Assembly: GCF_024734405.1 (NCBI RefSeq) | Contig: NZ_CP059556.1 | Coordinates: forward strand, 1,736,001-1,800,000 | DNA: 64,000 nt | Direction of reading: 5' to 3' | DNA from: Saccharopolyspora gregorii | GTDB taxonomy: Bacteria; Actinomycetota; Actinomycetes; Mycobacteriales; Pseudonocardiaceae | Shown here: piece after piece, positions 49,764-58,237 of the stretch | Layout of the letters: every line of letters starts with the position of its first letter | How positions within the stretch are numbered: position 1 is the stretch's first letter | Translations under genes and position numbers: made by a program | Notes under the pieces: generated by a model | The model's database searches: none | Told to the model about the DNA's origin: nothing | What the model saw: only the letters and a program-made list of their open reading frames with translations

Positions 49764-52238
49764 TCAGGCGCGCATCCGCGCCATCTCGGGGTCGAAGACC
49801 GGGTCGGCGACGACCTCGGCCGGATGTCGGCGGTCGAAGTACGCCACCCGCAGCCGGGTGCCCGCCTCGGCCAGCTCGGCGGGCAGCCACGCGTAGGCGA
49901 GGCTCATGCCGGTGCTGTGGCCGTAGCCCGCGCTGGTGGTGAAACCGACGGCGTCGCGCCCGGTCTCGGTGAACACCGGTTCGGCGCCCATCAGCACCTC
50001 GCCGTCGGTGACGTGCAGGCAGCACAACCGCCGCCGCACCGGCCGGTCGCGGCGCCGCAGCAGGGCGTCACGGCCGATGAACTCGCCCTTCCCGGGTTTG
50101 ACGGCGAACCCGAGACCGGCCTCGTCGGGGTCGTGCTCGCTCCACACGTCCGCGCCCCAGGCGCGGTAGCCCTTCTCCAGCCGCATCCCGTTGAACGCGG
50201 CCCGGCCCGCGGGGAAGATGCCGTGCTCGGCGCCCTGCGCGAGCAGCAGGTCCCACAGCCGCCTGCCGAACTCGGCGGAGGTGTAGAGCTCCCACCCGAG
50301 TTCGCCCACGTAGGACAGCCGCAGCGCGGTCACCGGGACCTCGCCGACGAACAGCCGCTTCGCCCGGAAGAACCGGAATGCCTCCGCGGAGACGTCCACG
50401 TCGGCCAGCGGCGCCAGCACGTCCCGCGCCCGCGGGCCCCACAGGCCCAGGCAGCAGGTCCCGCCGGTGATGTCGCGGACGGAGGTGGTGTCGTCGGCGT
50501 GCGCGCGCAGCCACGCGACGTCCCGCGGGCCGTTGCAGCCGACCTGGAACTCGGTCTCGGACAGCCGGGCCACCGTGATGTCGCCGCGCACCCCGCCGTC
50601 GTGCTGGAGCAGCAGCGTGTAGGTCACGTAACCGGGGGCGCGGTCCAGCTGCCCGGTGGTGAGGCGTTGCAGCAGTGCGAGCGCGCCGCGCCCGCTCACC
50701 TCGGCCCGTGCCAGCGAGGTCATGTCGAACAGCGCGACCCGCTCGCGGGCGGCCTGGTGCTCGGCGGCGGCGATCGGCGACCGGTAGCGGCCCGCCCACT
50801 CGCCCGGGAGCACGATTTCCCGCCCCGCCACGAGGAATTCGTTGGACTCGTACCAGTGCGGGCGCTCCCAGCCGTTGGCCTCCAGGAACACCGCGCCGAG
50901 CCGCTCCTGCCGCTCGTGGAACGGGCCGGTGCGCAGCGGGCGGGGCCGCGCGGGCGGCTGCTGCGGGTGCACCACGTCGTAGACCTCGCGGAAGCTCTGC
51001 GCGCTGCGCTCGGCGACGTAGGCGGGGCTGTGCGCGAAGTCCTCGAAGCGGCGCAGGTCGGCGGCGCGCAGGTCGATGCCGGGCGCGCCGTCGCTCATCC
51101 ACTCCGCCATCGCCCGGCCCACCCCGGCGGAGTGCGTGATCCACACGGCTTCGGCGACCCAGAACCCGGCGACCTCCCGCGACGGCCCCAGCACCGGCAT
51201 CCCGTCGGCGGTGAACAGGAACAGCCCGTTCATGCCCTCGGCGAGTTCGGTGCGGCGCAGCACCGGCAGCAGCTCGCAGGCGTCGTCCCAGGACCGCTTG
51301 AAGTCCTGCGGGGTGAACGGGTGCACCGAGGACATGCCCGCCCAGCCGCCGCCCCCGGACGGTGCCTCGGTGCCGTCGCCGGTGGTGCTCGCGATGTCCT
51401 CGGCGCGCACCGGGATCACCCGGTGCCGGTAGGTGCCGATGCCGTAGCGGTCGTGGACCTGCCGGAAGTACATCGAGGCGTCCTGGTGCCGCAGCACCGG
51501 CTGCGCCACCTCGGGCCCGGCCGCGGCACCGAGCCCGGCGACCGGGCCGGTCACGGCGTACTGGTGCGCCAACGGCCGCACCGGGATGGACACCCCGGCC
51601 AGCGCGCCGACCTTCGGGCCCCAGATCCCCGCGCAGCACAGCACCGATTCGACCTCGAACTCGCCGCGGTCGGTGCGGACCGAGCGGACCCGGCCGCCGG
51701 TCACGTCGAAACCGGTCACCTCGGTGCGGCCCTGGAACCGCACGCCGAGGCGTTCGGCGGCGCGGGCCATCGCGGCCGCGGCCCGGACGGGTTTGGCGAC
51801 GCCGTCGCCGGGGACGTGCAGCCCGCCGCGGATCCGGGACGCGTCGACCTGCGGGATGCGGTCGGCGACCTCGCGCGGGCCGACGAGTTCGGCGGGCACG
51901 CCCCACGCGGCGGCCAGCCCGCGCTTGCGCTGGAGGTCGTTCCAGCGCTCCGCGGTGGTGGCGACCTCGATGCCGCCGACCTGGTGGAAGCAGGGTTCGC
52001 CGTCGAACTCCGCGGCGCCGAACCGCTCGACGGTGTACGCGGCCAGCCGGGTCAGCAGTTCGGAGGCGTTGGTCTGGAACACCAGCCCGGGCGCGTGCGA
52101 GGAGGAACCACCGGTCGCGAACAGCGGCCCTTGGTCCACGACGAGCACGTCGGTGATCCCGGTGCGCGCGAGGTGGTACGCCGCGGAGCAGCCGACGATG
52201 CCCGCTCCGACGATGAGCACTCGTGCCCTGCCGTCCAT
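49764..52238 (-). CDS. Dimethylglycine oxidase/sarcosine dehydrogenase-like flavoprotein
   Basis: An 824-residue two-part enzyme. The N-terminal FAD amine-oxidase domain (1-410) starts VLIVGAGIVGCSAAYHLART, with SSSHAPGLVFQTNASELLTR near 45-64. The His in SSSHAPG (48) lies where dimethylglycine oxidase/dehydrogenase bind FAD covalently. The C-terminal GcvT-like folate domain (about 430-824) includes FDMTSLARAEVSGRGAL and YVGELGWELY. The family oxidatively demethylates dimethylglycine or sarcosine and traps the methylene on THF. The layout and length match Arthrobacter dimethylglycine oxidase. It is the first gene of the operon; IclR-type operators lie upstream. Confidence 0.92.
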   Translation of the reverse strand: MDGRARVLIVGAGIVGCSAAYHLARTGITDVLVVDQGPLFATGGSSSHAPGLVFQTNASELLTRLAAYTVERFGAAEFDGEPCFHQVGGIEVATTAERWNDLQRKRGLAAAWGVPAELVGPREVADRIPQVDASRIRGGLHVPGDGVAKPVRAAAAMARAAERLGVRFQGRTEVTGFDVTGGRVRSVRTDRGEFEVESVLCCAGIWGPKVGALAGVSIPVRPLAHQYAVTGPVAGLGAAAGPEVAQPVLRHQDASMYFRQVHDRYGIGTYRHRVIPVRAEDIASTTGDGTEAPSGGGGWAGMSSVHPFTPQDFKRSWDDACELLPVLRRTELAEGMNGLFLFTADGMPVLGPSREVAGFWVAEAVWITHSAGVGRAMAEWMSDGAPGIDLRAADLRRFEDFAHSPAYVAERSAQSFREVYDVVHPQQPPARPRPLRTGPFHERQERLGAVFLEANGWERPHWYESNEFLVAGREIVLPGEWAGRYRSPIAAAEHQAARERVALFDMTSLARAEVSGRGALALLQRLTTGQLDRAPGYVTYTLLLQHDGGVRGDITVARLSETEFQVGCNGPRDVAWLRAHADDTTSVRDITGGTCCLGLWGPRARDVLAPLADVDVSAEAFRFFRAKRLFVGEVPVTALRLSYVGELGWELYTSAEFGRRLWDLLLAQGAEHGIFPAGRAAFNGMRLEKGYRAWGADVWSEHDPDEAGLGFAVKPGKGEFIGRDALLRRRDRPVRRRLCCLHVTDGEVLMGAEPVFTETGRDAVGFTTSAGYGHSTGMSLAYAWLPAELAEAGTRLRVAYFDRRHPAEVVADPVFDPEMARMRA

Positions 52239-52347
52239 GTGCCGCCCCCTGGCTCATGACGCTGGTTCCGGGGCCGAGGCGGACCGGTGGCCGGCTCGGT
52301 CCCGCTCGCGGCCGGTCGAAGTGGTCCCGGAACGATCCGGGGCGGTT

Positions 52348-52383
52348 GTTGCGCTGTTCACAACCGGCTGCGATGTACGCAAC
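52348..52383. promoter_or_regulatory. Tandem IclR-type operators (sites 1 and 2)
   Basis: Site 1, GTTGCGCTGTTCACAAC (52348-52364), and site 2, GCTGCGATGTACGCAAC (52367-52383), each deviate by one base from GTTGC-N7-GCAAC. Their starts are 19 bp apart, allowing two regulator dimers on nearly the same DNA face. They lie 110-145 bp upstream of the flavoprotein start. Confidence 0.6.
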
Positions 52384-52630
52384 ACTGCGCCCGGACGGCG
52401 GGGCGCGTCAAGCACACGGCAGGGCGAATTCCCTTGGTGTGATCGGGTTTTCCCGTGCGCCGCCGCGACGCGCCGAGGTTCGCCGCCGGCGTGCCGGAGC
52501 GGCGCGCGGCCGGTGTGCGCGGTTCGCGAGCGGCCGGCGTTCCGAGGTGCCCCGGGTGGGGGTCCGCCGCGGCCGTCCGGTCCCGTAGCGTGGCCGCCGG
52601 CGGACGATCCGAACGGCCCCGGGCCGGGTT

Positions 52631-52647
52631 GTTGCGTAATCAGCAAC
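52631..52647. promoter_or_regulatory. IclR-type operator (site 3)
   Basis: GTTGCGTAATCAGCAAC is a perfect GTTGC-N7-GCAAC palindrome, 52 bp upstream of the IclR start, well placed for autoregulation. Confidence 0.6.
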
Positions 52648-52699
52648 ACCGTGTATCGTTCGAGGCGGCAATTCTCCGGCAACGAATACGGGTTGAACC

Positions 52700-53494
52700 G
52701 TGGTCAACGCAGGACGATCCAGCAACGGTGAACGTTCCGGCGCCCTGGTGCAGTCGGTGGACCGGGCGGTAAGCGTGCTGGAACTGCTGGCCCGCCACGG
52801 CGAAGCGGGCATCACCGAGATCGCCGGCGAACTCGGCGTGCACAAGTCCACCGCCTCCCGGCTGGTCAGCGTCCTCGTCTCCCGCGGTCTCGTCGAACAG
52901 CTCGGGGAACGCGGCAAGTACGTCATCGGCTTCGGCATCGTCCGGCTCGCCGGCGCCGCCACCGACCGGATGGACCTCTCCCGGCTCGGCCGCCCCTTCT
53001 GCGAATCGCTGGCCGAAGAGCTCGGCGAGACCGTGAACATCGCCGTCCGCGACGACGAAGTGGCCATCAACATCAGCCAGGCCCGCGGCACCGCCTCCGT
53101 CACCGCGCACAACTGGGTCGGCCAGCGCACCCCGCTGCACGCCACCTCCAGCGGGAAGGTGCTGCTGGCACACGCCCCCGCCGACGACCAGGACGCGCTG
53201 CTCGACGGCGAACTCGCCCAGTACACGCCGCGGACCGTCACCGACCCCGGCGAACTGCGCGGCGGCTTCGAGCTGATCGTGCGCGACGGCTACGCCACCA
53301 GCTACGAGGAACTGGAGCTCGGGCTCAACGCCGCCGCCGTCGCCGTGCACCGGCACGACGGCGAGGTCGTCGCCGCGCTCAGCGCCTCCGGGCCGTCCTA
53401 CCGGTTCTCCCGCAAGCGGATGCGCGAGGTGATCGGCGCGATGACGGTCGCCGCGAAGGAGCTCTCCGGCCAGCTCGGCTTCCTGGAGGAATGA
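52700..53494 (+). CDS. IclR family transcriptional regulator
   Basis: A 264-residue regulator. QSVDRAVSVLELLARHGEAG and VHKSTASRLVSVLVSRGLVE form the winged helix. The ligand domain includes GQRTPLHATSSGKVLLAHAP and ELGLNAAAVAVHRHDGEVVAALSASGP, with the usual conserved Gly/Ser. The ligand is unknown but is likely a metabolite of the adjacent methylamine pathway. GTG at 52700 is the first start in a good position; its ribosome site is weak (GGGTTG). It is divergent from the C1 operon and shares its operators. Confidence 0.93.
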   Translation: MVNAGRSSNGERSGALVQSVDRAVSVLELLARHGEAGITEIAGELGVHKSTASRLVSVLVSRGLVEQLGERGKYVIGFGIVRLAGAATDRMDLSRLGRPFCESLAEELGETVNIAVRDDEVAINISQARGTASVTAHNWVGQRTPLHATSSGKVLLAHAPADDQDALLDGELAQYTPRTVTDPGELRGGFELIVRDGYATSYEELELGLNAAAVAVHRHDGEVVAALSASGPSYRFSRKRMREVIGAMTVAAKELSGQLGFLEE

Positions 53495-53516
53495 CCGGGA
53501 CGCCTCGGCGGGGGCG

Positions 53517-55088
53517 TCATTCCCGCTGCAGCATCACGTCCTCCAGGTCCAGTTCGTGCAGCACCCGGCGCAGGACCACGTCGTCGATGCGGCCCTCGTC
53601 GCGGAACCGGACGAACACCTCGCGCTCCGCGGCGAGCATCTCGGCGCGCAACCGGCGGTACGCGGCGCCGGGGCTCTCCCCGACCTCCTCGGCGGAACGG
53701 CCCAGCCGTTCCCACGCCCGGTTGCTGCGCCGCTCCGCGGACCGCCGCAGGTGCTCGGCGACCTCGTCCGGCGGCGGATCGTCCGCCGAGAGCTCGTCCA
53801 GCCGCCGCCGCGCCGCCAACGCCGCGTTGTGCGCCGCCTCCGCCTCGGCCAGCGCATCGGTGTAGCGCTCCCCGCCGCGAACGCCGAGCGCGCGGATCAC
53901 CCACGGCAACGTCAGCCCGTGCAGCAGCAGCGTCCCCAACGTCACGAAGAACGCCAGGAACAGCACCTGCGGCCGCTGCGGGAACGGCGCCCCGGTCGAG
54001 GTGAACTGCGGGATCGCCGCCGCGGCGGCCAACGACACCACGCCGCGCATCCCCGCCCAGGACACCACCGCGCCGTACCGCCACGGCGGCGCCGGACCGC
54101 GGCGCAGCAGCAGCTCCGGCAGCTGCAAGGTCGCGAACACCCACGCCGCCCGCACCAGCACCACCGTCGCCGTCAGCGCGGTCCCCACCAGCACCAGCGG
54201 CACCAGCTGCCCGGCCACGCCCTCGGTGACCGAGCGCAGCTGCAAACCGATCAGCGCGAACACCAGCGCCTCCAGCAGGGTGTCCGCGGACAGCCACACC
54301 GCCCGGTCCTGCAACCGCACCGAGGCGCTGCCCGTCGGCGAGCGCTGCCCCAGGTACAGCCCGGCGACGACCACGGCCAGCACCCCGGACGCGTTGATGC
54401 CCTCCGCCAGCAGGTACGCCGCGAACGGCACCAGCAGGCCCAGCGCGCTCTCCAGCACCCCGTCGGCCAGCGCCCGCCGCGCCCGGTGCACCGCCCAGCC
54501 CACCAGCCACCCGACGGCGAGCCCGCCGATCGTCGCCAGCAGGAACACGCCCACCCCGGCGAGCAGCGTGTACCCGGTGCCGAGCACGGTGGCCACCGCG
54601 ACCCGGTACGCGGTGAGCGCGGTGGCGTCGTTGACCAGGCTCTCGCCGCTGAGCACCGTCATCACCCGGCGCGGCAGTCCCAGCCTGCGGCCGATGGAGG
54701 TGGCCGCCACCGCGTCCGGCGGGGCCACCACGGCGCCCAGCACCAACGCCGCGCCCAGCGGCATCGCGGGCACCAGCCACCACGCCACCAGTCCGATCGC
54801 CAGCGTGGTGACCAGCACCGCGCCCAGCGCCAGCGAGCCGATCGGGCGGGCGTTCGCGCGCAGGCCGATCGTCGACGAGGTCAGCGCCGCCGAGTACAGC
54901 AGCGGCGGCAGCACCAGCACCAGGATCAGCTCGGGGTCGATCGCGTAGTCCGGCACGCCCGGCACGAACGAGAGCGCGAGCCCGGCCAGCACCAGCACCA
55001 GCGGCTCGGAGAGCTCCCACCGCCGGGCGAGCGCGGTGATCACCAGCGCGACCGCGAGCAGCACCATCAGGTCCGGGAACTGGTGCAT
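53517..55088 (-). CDS. Na+/H+ antiporter (CPA1 family)
   Basis: A 523-residue monovalent cation/proton antiporter. About 12 membrane segments occupy residues 1-400: VLVLPPLLYSAALTSSTIGL is TM3-like, and AVVAPPDAVAATSIGRRLG followed by VLSGESLVNDATALTAYRVA carries the PPDAVA and NDA ion-site motifs. A cytosolic helical tail (about 400-523) rich in Glu and Arg follows and could regulate activity. It exchanges Na+ or K+ for H+ to hold cytoplasmic pH. The ATG at 55088 begins MHQFPDLMVLLAVALV. It is convergent with IclR; a GACGCC/GGCGTC hairpin at 53499-53518 may end both transcripts. Confidence 0.93.
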   Translation of the reverse strand: MHQFPDLMVLLAVALVITALARRWELSEPLVLVLAGLALSFVPGVPDYAIDPELILVLVLPPLLYSAALTSSTIGLRANARPIGSLALGAVLVTTLAIGLVAWWLVPAMPLGAALVLGAVVAPPDAVAATSIGRRLGLPRRVMTVLSGESLVNDATALTAYRVAVATVLGTGYTLLAGVGVFLLATIGGLAVGWLVGWAVHRARRALADGVLESALGLLVPFAAYLLAEGINASGVLAVVVAGLYLGQRSPTGSASVRLQDRAVWLSADTLLEALVFALIGLQLRSVTEGVAGQLVPLVLVGTALTATVVLVRAAWVFATLQLPELLLRRGPAPPWRYGAVVSWAGMRGVVSLAAAAAIPQFTSTGAPFPQRPQVLFLAFFVTLGTLLLHGLTLPWVIRALGVRGGERYTDALAEAEAAHNAALAARRRLDELSADDPPPDEVAEHLRRSAERRSNRAWERLGRSAEEVGESPGAAYRRLRAEMLAAEREVFVRFRDEGRIDDVVLRRVLHELDLEDVMLQRE

Positions 55089-55173
55089 GCGGCTGCGTCT
55101 CCGTCCTGGCGGGCTTCGCGGTCGACGGAAGTGTAGGGATGATCGACGGGTGCTGCGCCTCGTCGCGTTCCCG

Positions 55174-55292
55174 GCGCCGGCGGGTCAGGAGCGCCGGCGG
55201 GTCAGGAGCGTCGGCGGGTCCGGAGCGCTGGCGGGTCCGGAGCGCTGGCGGGTCCGGGGCGCTGGCGGGTCCGGGGCGCTGGCGGGTCCGGG
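55174..55292. repeat. 17-bp minisatellite, seven units
   Basis: Seven contiguous 17-bp units (consensus GCGCTGGCGGGTCCGGG) with a gradient of variants: the first two carry GCGCC and TCAGGA, the last three are identical. It lies in the 254-bp gap between the antiporter and UBP zinc-finger gene starts. A 17-bp unit cannot keep a reading frame, so it is non-coding. Confidence 0.9.
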
Positions 55293-55342
55293 GCGCGGCC
55301 GGGCATGGTGGGGCCATCGGACGCGGAACCCGGGAGGCGGCG

Positions 55343-55609
55343 ATGGCCGGTTGCGAGCACCTGGAAGCGGCGGCGGACCGGCGGCCCGAGCCCGGTTCCC
55401 GCTCCGGCTGCGAGGACTGCGCGCGGCTGGGGCTGCACGAATGGGCGCACCTGCGGATGTGCACCGAGTGCGGGCACGTCGGCTGCTGCGACTCCAGCCC
55501 GCGGCAGCACGCCACCGAGCACCACCGCGGCACCGGTCACCCGGTGATCCGCTCCTTCGAGCCGGGCGAGGCCTGGGCGTGGTGCTACGTGGACGAACGC
55601 CTCGGCTGA
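55343..55609 (+). CDS. UBP-type zinc finger protein
   Basis: An 88-residue protein that is almost entirely a ZnF-UBP (ubiquitin-hydrolase-type) zinc finger. Metal ligands are readable in CEHLEAA, CEDC, LRMCTECGHVGCCDSS and HATEHHRGTGHPV. In eukaryotes the domain binds ubiquitin C-termini; stand-alone copies are frequent in actinobacteria, where the partner is unknown. The ATG at 55343 has GGGAGG 5 nt upstream. Its end overlaps the convergent membrane protein by 25 bp. The neighbouring CPA1 antiporter is a common companion of such fingers, so a regulatory link is possible. Confidence 0.88.
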   Translation: MAGCEHLEAAADRRPEPGSRSGCEDCARLGLHEWAHLRMCTECGHVGCCDSSPRQHATEHHRGTGHPVIRSFEPGEAWAWCYVDERLG

Positions 55610-56736
55610 GCGGGCACCTGCCCGTCCTCGGCGGTCCCGAACCGGCGCCGGATGGCCGCCGCGAACTCGGCTTGCCCGGCCGCGTCGAACAAGGTGGCCA
55701 GCCTGTCCGCGAGCCGGTCCCGGTCGGCGTCCTCGTCGTCCGAGCTGAGTTCGTCGAGCAGCCCGCGCACGTGGTCGATGGCGGTGTGCTCGGCGTCCGC
55801 GGGCAGCTCGGCCCCCGCGGAGAGCTGCCCGTAGGAGAAGAAGCGCCCCGAGTCGAGCGTGCCGCCGAACGACAGCGAATCCCCGGGGAACGGCAGCCCG
55901 TTCGGGAACGGCGCCTGCCGCGACGACGGCACCAGGTGCCGGAACCGCTCGTCGATCTCGGTGCCGTTGGCGGCGGCGGACAGCTGCGCGAGGGTGCCGA
56001 TGAGCTCGGCGGCGCGCTCCACGTCGTTCTCGTTGCGCGCCAGCCACCACACCACGGCGCTGCCGGTGTCCTGCAGCACCTCGTCGGCCAGGTAGGCGCG
56101 CTTGCTGCGCTCGTGGTCGCGCTCCCGGTGCCAGAGCTGCTCGTCCTTGCGGACCTCCGCGAGCCGGTGCAGCCGGTCCACGTCCTGCTCCGGCAGCACG
56201 AGCGTCACGTCCGCGGCCCACACCTCCACGTGCCCGTGCGGGTCGCGCTGCACCGCGCCGAGCGCGCCCGCCAGCTTGTGCGCCACCACCTCGGCGCCAC
56301 CGGGGTGCTCGGTCGCGGCGATCTCCCTGGCGCGGGTGAGCAGCACGTCCACCGCCAGGCCGGCCGGGTTCTCGTGCGCGACCCCGACCGCGTCGGCGGG
56401 GCGCCGCCACCACGCGGTCGCGCCGAACACGAACCGGTAGTCGGGTTCGGAACTGGGCAGCGGCACGTCCCGCAGCAGCCGCTGCCGCGGCGGTTCCGGT
56501 TCGGGTTCGGCGGGGACCGCGGGCCGCTGCTGCTGCACGACCAGCGCCTCCCGCAGCTGCTCCTGCTGGTGCAGCCGCACCAGCCGCCGGGCGTAGGCCG
56601 CGACGCCCGCCAGCAGCGCCGCGCTGCCGAGCAGCCACGCCCACCACGGCCACCGCAGCGCGAGCACCACCACCGCGGGCACCAGGACGGCGCCGCAGGC
56701 GAGCGCGGCCAGCAAGATCTTGTTGTCGCGGCTCAT
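55585..56736 (-). CDS. Hypothetical membrane-anchored protein
   Basis: A 383-residue protein with two N-terminal membrane segments (LLAALACGAVLVPAVVVLAL and WAWLLGSAALLAGVAAYA), then a soluble domain from about 60. FVFGATAWWRRPADAVGVAH, AREIAATEHPGGAEVVAHKL and KRAYLADEVLQDTGSAVVWWLARN look like conserved actinobacterial sequence with no function I can name. The C-terminus is acidic, then ends in a GTAEDGQVPAQPRRSST tail. The start is ATG 56736 or 56748; neither has a good ribosome site. It is divergent from the DUF4383 operon. Confidence 0.75.
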   Translation of the reverse strand: MSRDNKILLAALACGAVLVPAVVVLALRWPWWAWLLGSAALLAGVAAYARRLVRLHQQEQLREALVVQQQRPAVPAEPEPEPPRQRLLRDVPLPSSEPDYRFVFGATAWWRRPADAVGVAHENPAGLAVDVLLTRAREIAATEHPGGAEVVAHKLAGALGAVQRDPHGHVEVWAADVTLVLPEQDVDRLHRLAEVRKDEQLWHRERDHERSKRAYLADEVLQDTGSAVVWWLARNENDVERAAELIGTLAQLSAAANGTEIDERFRHLVPSSRQAPFPNGLPFPGDSLSFGGTLDSGRFFSYGQLSAGAELPADAEHTAIDHVRGLLDELSSDDEDADRDRLADRLATLFDAAGQAEFAAAIRRRFGTAEDGQVPAQPRRSST

Positions 56737-56897
56737 CGCTCCGGCCATTCCGCATCGATCGCTAACGGGCGCCGACAACTGTATGGCGCGCGATCTTCGC
56801 GGCGGTACCCGGCGACCGGGGGAAGCGCGCCGCCCGGTGTAACCGGATCGGTCAGCGGGTAGCCGCAGAGCGTGACGACGGGCTCCGGGGGTGGGCG

Positions 56898-57563
56898 ATG
56901 AAGCACGCGACGAAACCTGCGCCGCATCCGGTGCACACGGTCCACCGGATCGGTGCCGTGCTGCTGGGACTGGTGCTGTGGGCGTTCGGAGTGCTGGGGC
57001 TGCTGCGCGGCCTGGACTTCTTCACGACCAGCGGGCAGCCGGTGCTGGGGCTGTCCAGCAACGGGCTGCTGGCGGTGATCTCGCTGGTGGCGGGCGCGGT
57101 GCTGATCGGCTGCGCGGCGTGGGGCGGCAGGCAGGCCTCGACGGTGACCACGTTCATCGGGGTGCTGTTCCTGCTGTCCGGGCTCGTGCACCTGGCGGTC
57201 CTCAACTCGCCGTGGAACCTGCTGGCGTTCCGGCTGCCGAACGTGTTCTTCAGCCTCGTCGCCGGGCTGGTCCTGCTGTGCACCGGGCTCTACGGCCGCC
57301 TGTCCGGCGGGCTGCCGCCGGACAACCCGTACCGGCGGGAGCACCCGATGCGCACCCGCCGTCCCGACCCGGAGGAACAGCTGGCCGACGCCCGCGGCGG
57401 TGAGCCGGACGAGGACGAGCAGCGCTACCGGGAGGCGGAGATCGCGATGGGCGAAGGCCACCCCACGCCGGAGCAGACCCAGATCGTGCTGCGCGACCAG
57501 GCGCGGCGCCGCGCCGTCGAACGCGCCCGCGCCCGCCGCCGCACCGAGGGCGGCCGCGCGTGA
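56898..57563 (+). CDS. DUF4383 membrane protein
   Basis: A 221-residue protein with four membrane segments (IGAVLLGLVLWAFGVLGLL, then around 55, 90 and 115) and a hydrophilic Arg/Glu-rich tail from about 135. The RIGAVLLG opening and TSGQPVLGLSSNGLLAVISL loop fit DUF4383, a family of unknown function in actinobacterial membranes. The ATG at 56898 follows GGGGGTGGG. The stop overlaps the next start (GTGA), so it heads a three-gene operon with two DUF1990-like proteins. Confidence 0.85.
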   Translation: MKHATKPAPHPVHTVHRIGAVLLGLVLWAFGVLGLLRGLDFFTTSGQPVLGLSSNGLLAVISLVAGAVLIGCAAWGGRQASTVTTFIGVLFLLSGLVHLAVLNSPWNLLAFRLPNVFFSLVAGLVLLCTGLYGRLSGGLPPDNPYRREHPMRTRRPDPEEQLADARGGEPDEDEQRYREAEIAMGEGHPTPEQTQIVLRDQARRRAVERARARRRTEGGRA

Positions 57564-58237
57564 TCCTGCCGTGGCTGTGGCGCTGGCCGCCGGGACTGCT
57601 GCTGGCGGCGGTGCGCGAGCTGACCAGCGACGTGCCGGTGCACCTGGTGGACCGCGTCGAAGCGGTGCGCCCGCCGCCCGCGCCCGCCGACTGCACCGGC
57701 CTGCAGCTGCCGGAGGACGGCGTCGGCCCGCTGTTCCACCGCCGGTACTCCGCGGAGATCCAGCTGCACCTGTGCACCGCCGCCGACGTGATGGCGCTGT
57801 TCGTCGCCGCGCCCGACCGGATGGTGCCCGGCGAGGTGGCCCGCTTCGAACCCGAGGGCGACCACGCGGACCTGCGCCCCGGGGACGACCTGGTGGTCCG
57901 GATGCCCGGCCCGTGGGACGGCCCGGTGCGGGTGCTGGACGTGACGCCGACGTCGTTCCGGCTCGCCACCCGGCCCGGCCACCTGGAGGCGGGGCAGATC
58001 GAGTTCCGCGCGGACGACCGCGGAATGCGGATGCTGTTCGAGATCGAGTCCTGGGCGCGCAGCAGCAGCCGCGCCGCCGACGTGCTCTACGACCGGCTGC
58101 GGTTGTCGCGGCGGTTGCAGGCGTACCTGTGGGTGCGGTGCTGCGCGCGGGTGTGCGCGGTCGCGGGCGGGCGGCTGGTGGACGGCGTGGAGATCTACAC
58201 CGGGCGCGACGAATCGGTGGTGGGGGAGCGGGTGTGA
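57560..58237 (+). CDS. DUF1990-family protein (first of pair)
   Basis: A 225-residue protein. GVGPLFHRRYSAEIQLHLCT, GPVRVLDVTPTSFRLATRPG and HLEAGQIEFRAD follow the DUF1990 layout (PLFxRxY, PVRV, GHxExG). The family is uncharacterised; it is a lipocalin-like beta-rich fold by prediction of others, which I cannot check. GTG at 57560 overlaps the previous stop (GTGA), and its own stop overlaps the next GTG in the same way. Confidence 0.75.
   Translation: MILPWLWRWPPGLLLAAVRELTSDVPVHLVDRVEAVRPPPAPADCTGLQLPEDGVGPLFHRRYSAEIQLHLCTAADVMALFVAAPDRMVPGEVARFEPEGDHADLRPGDDLVVRMPGPWDGPVRVLDVTPTSFRLATRPGHLEAGQIEFRADDRGMRMLFEIESWARSSSRAADVLYDRLRLSRRLQAYLWVRCCARVCAVAGGRLVDGVEIYTGRDESVVGERV

Larger units (their letters stand above)
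52239..52699. promoter_or_regulatory. Divergent control region of the C1 operon and IclR gene
   Basis: 461 bp without a gene. It contains three related 17-bp palindromes of the form GTTGC-N7-GCAAC: two side by side near the operon end (52348-52383) and one near the IclR gene (52631-52647). I see no other structure; the GC-rich middle part has no credible ORF. Confidence 0.6.

Noticed and set aside
53398-55533. Large open frames antisense or offset to the antiporter and the minisatellite
   Set aside because: Shadow frames caused by GC-rich third positions; the antiporter frame has clear CPA1 motifs.
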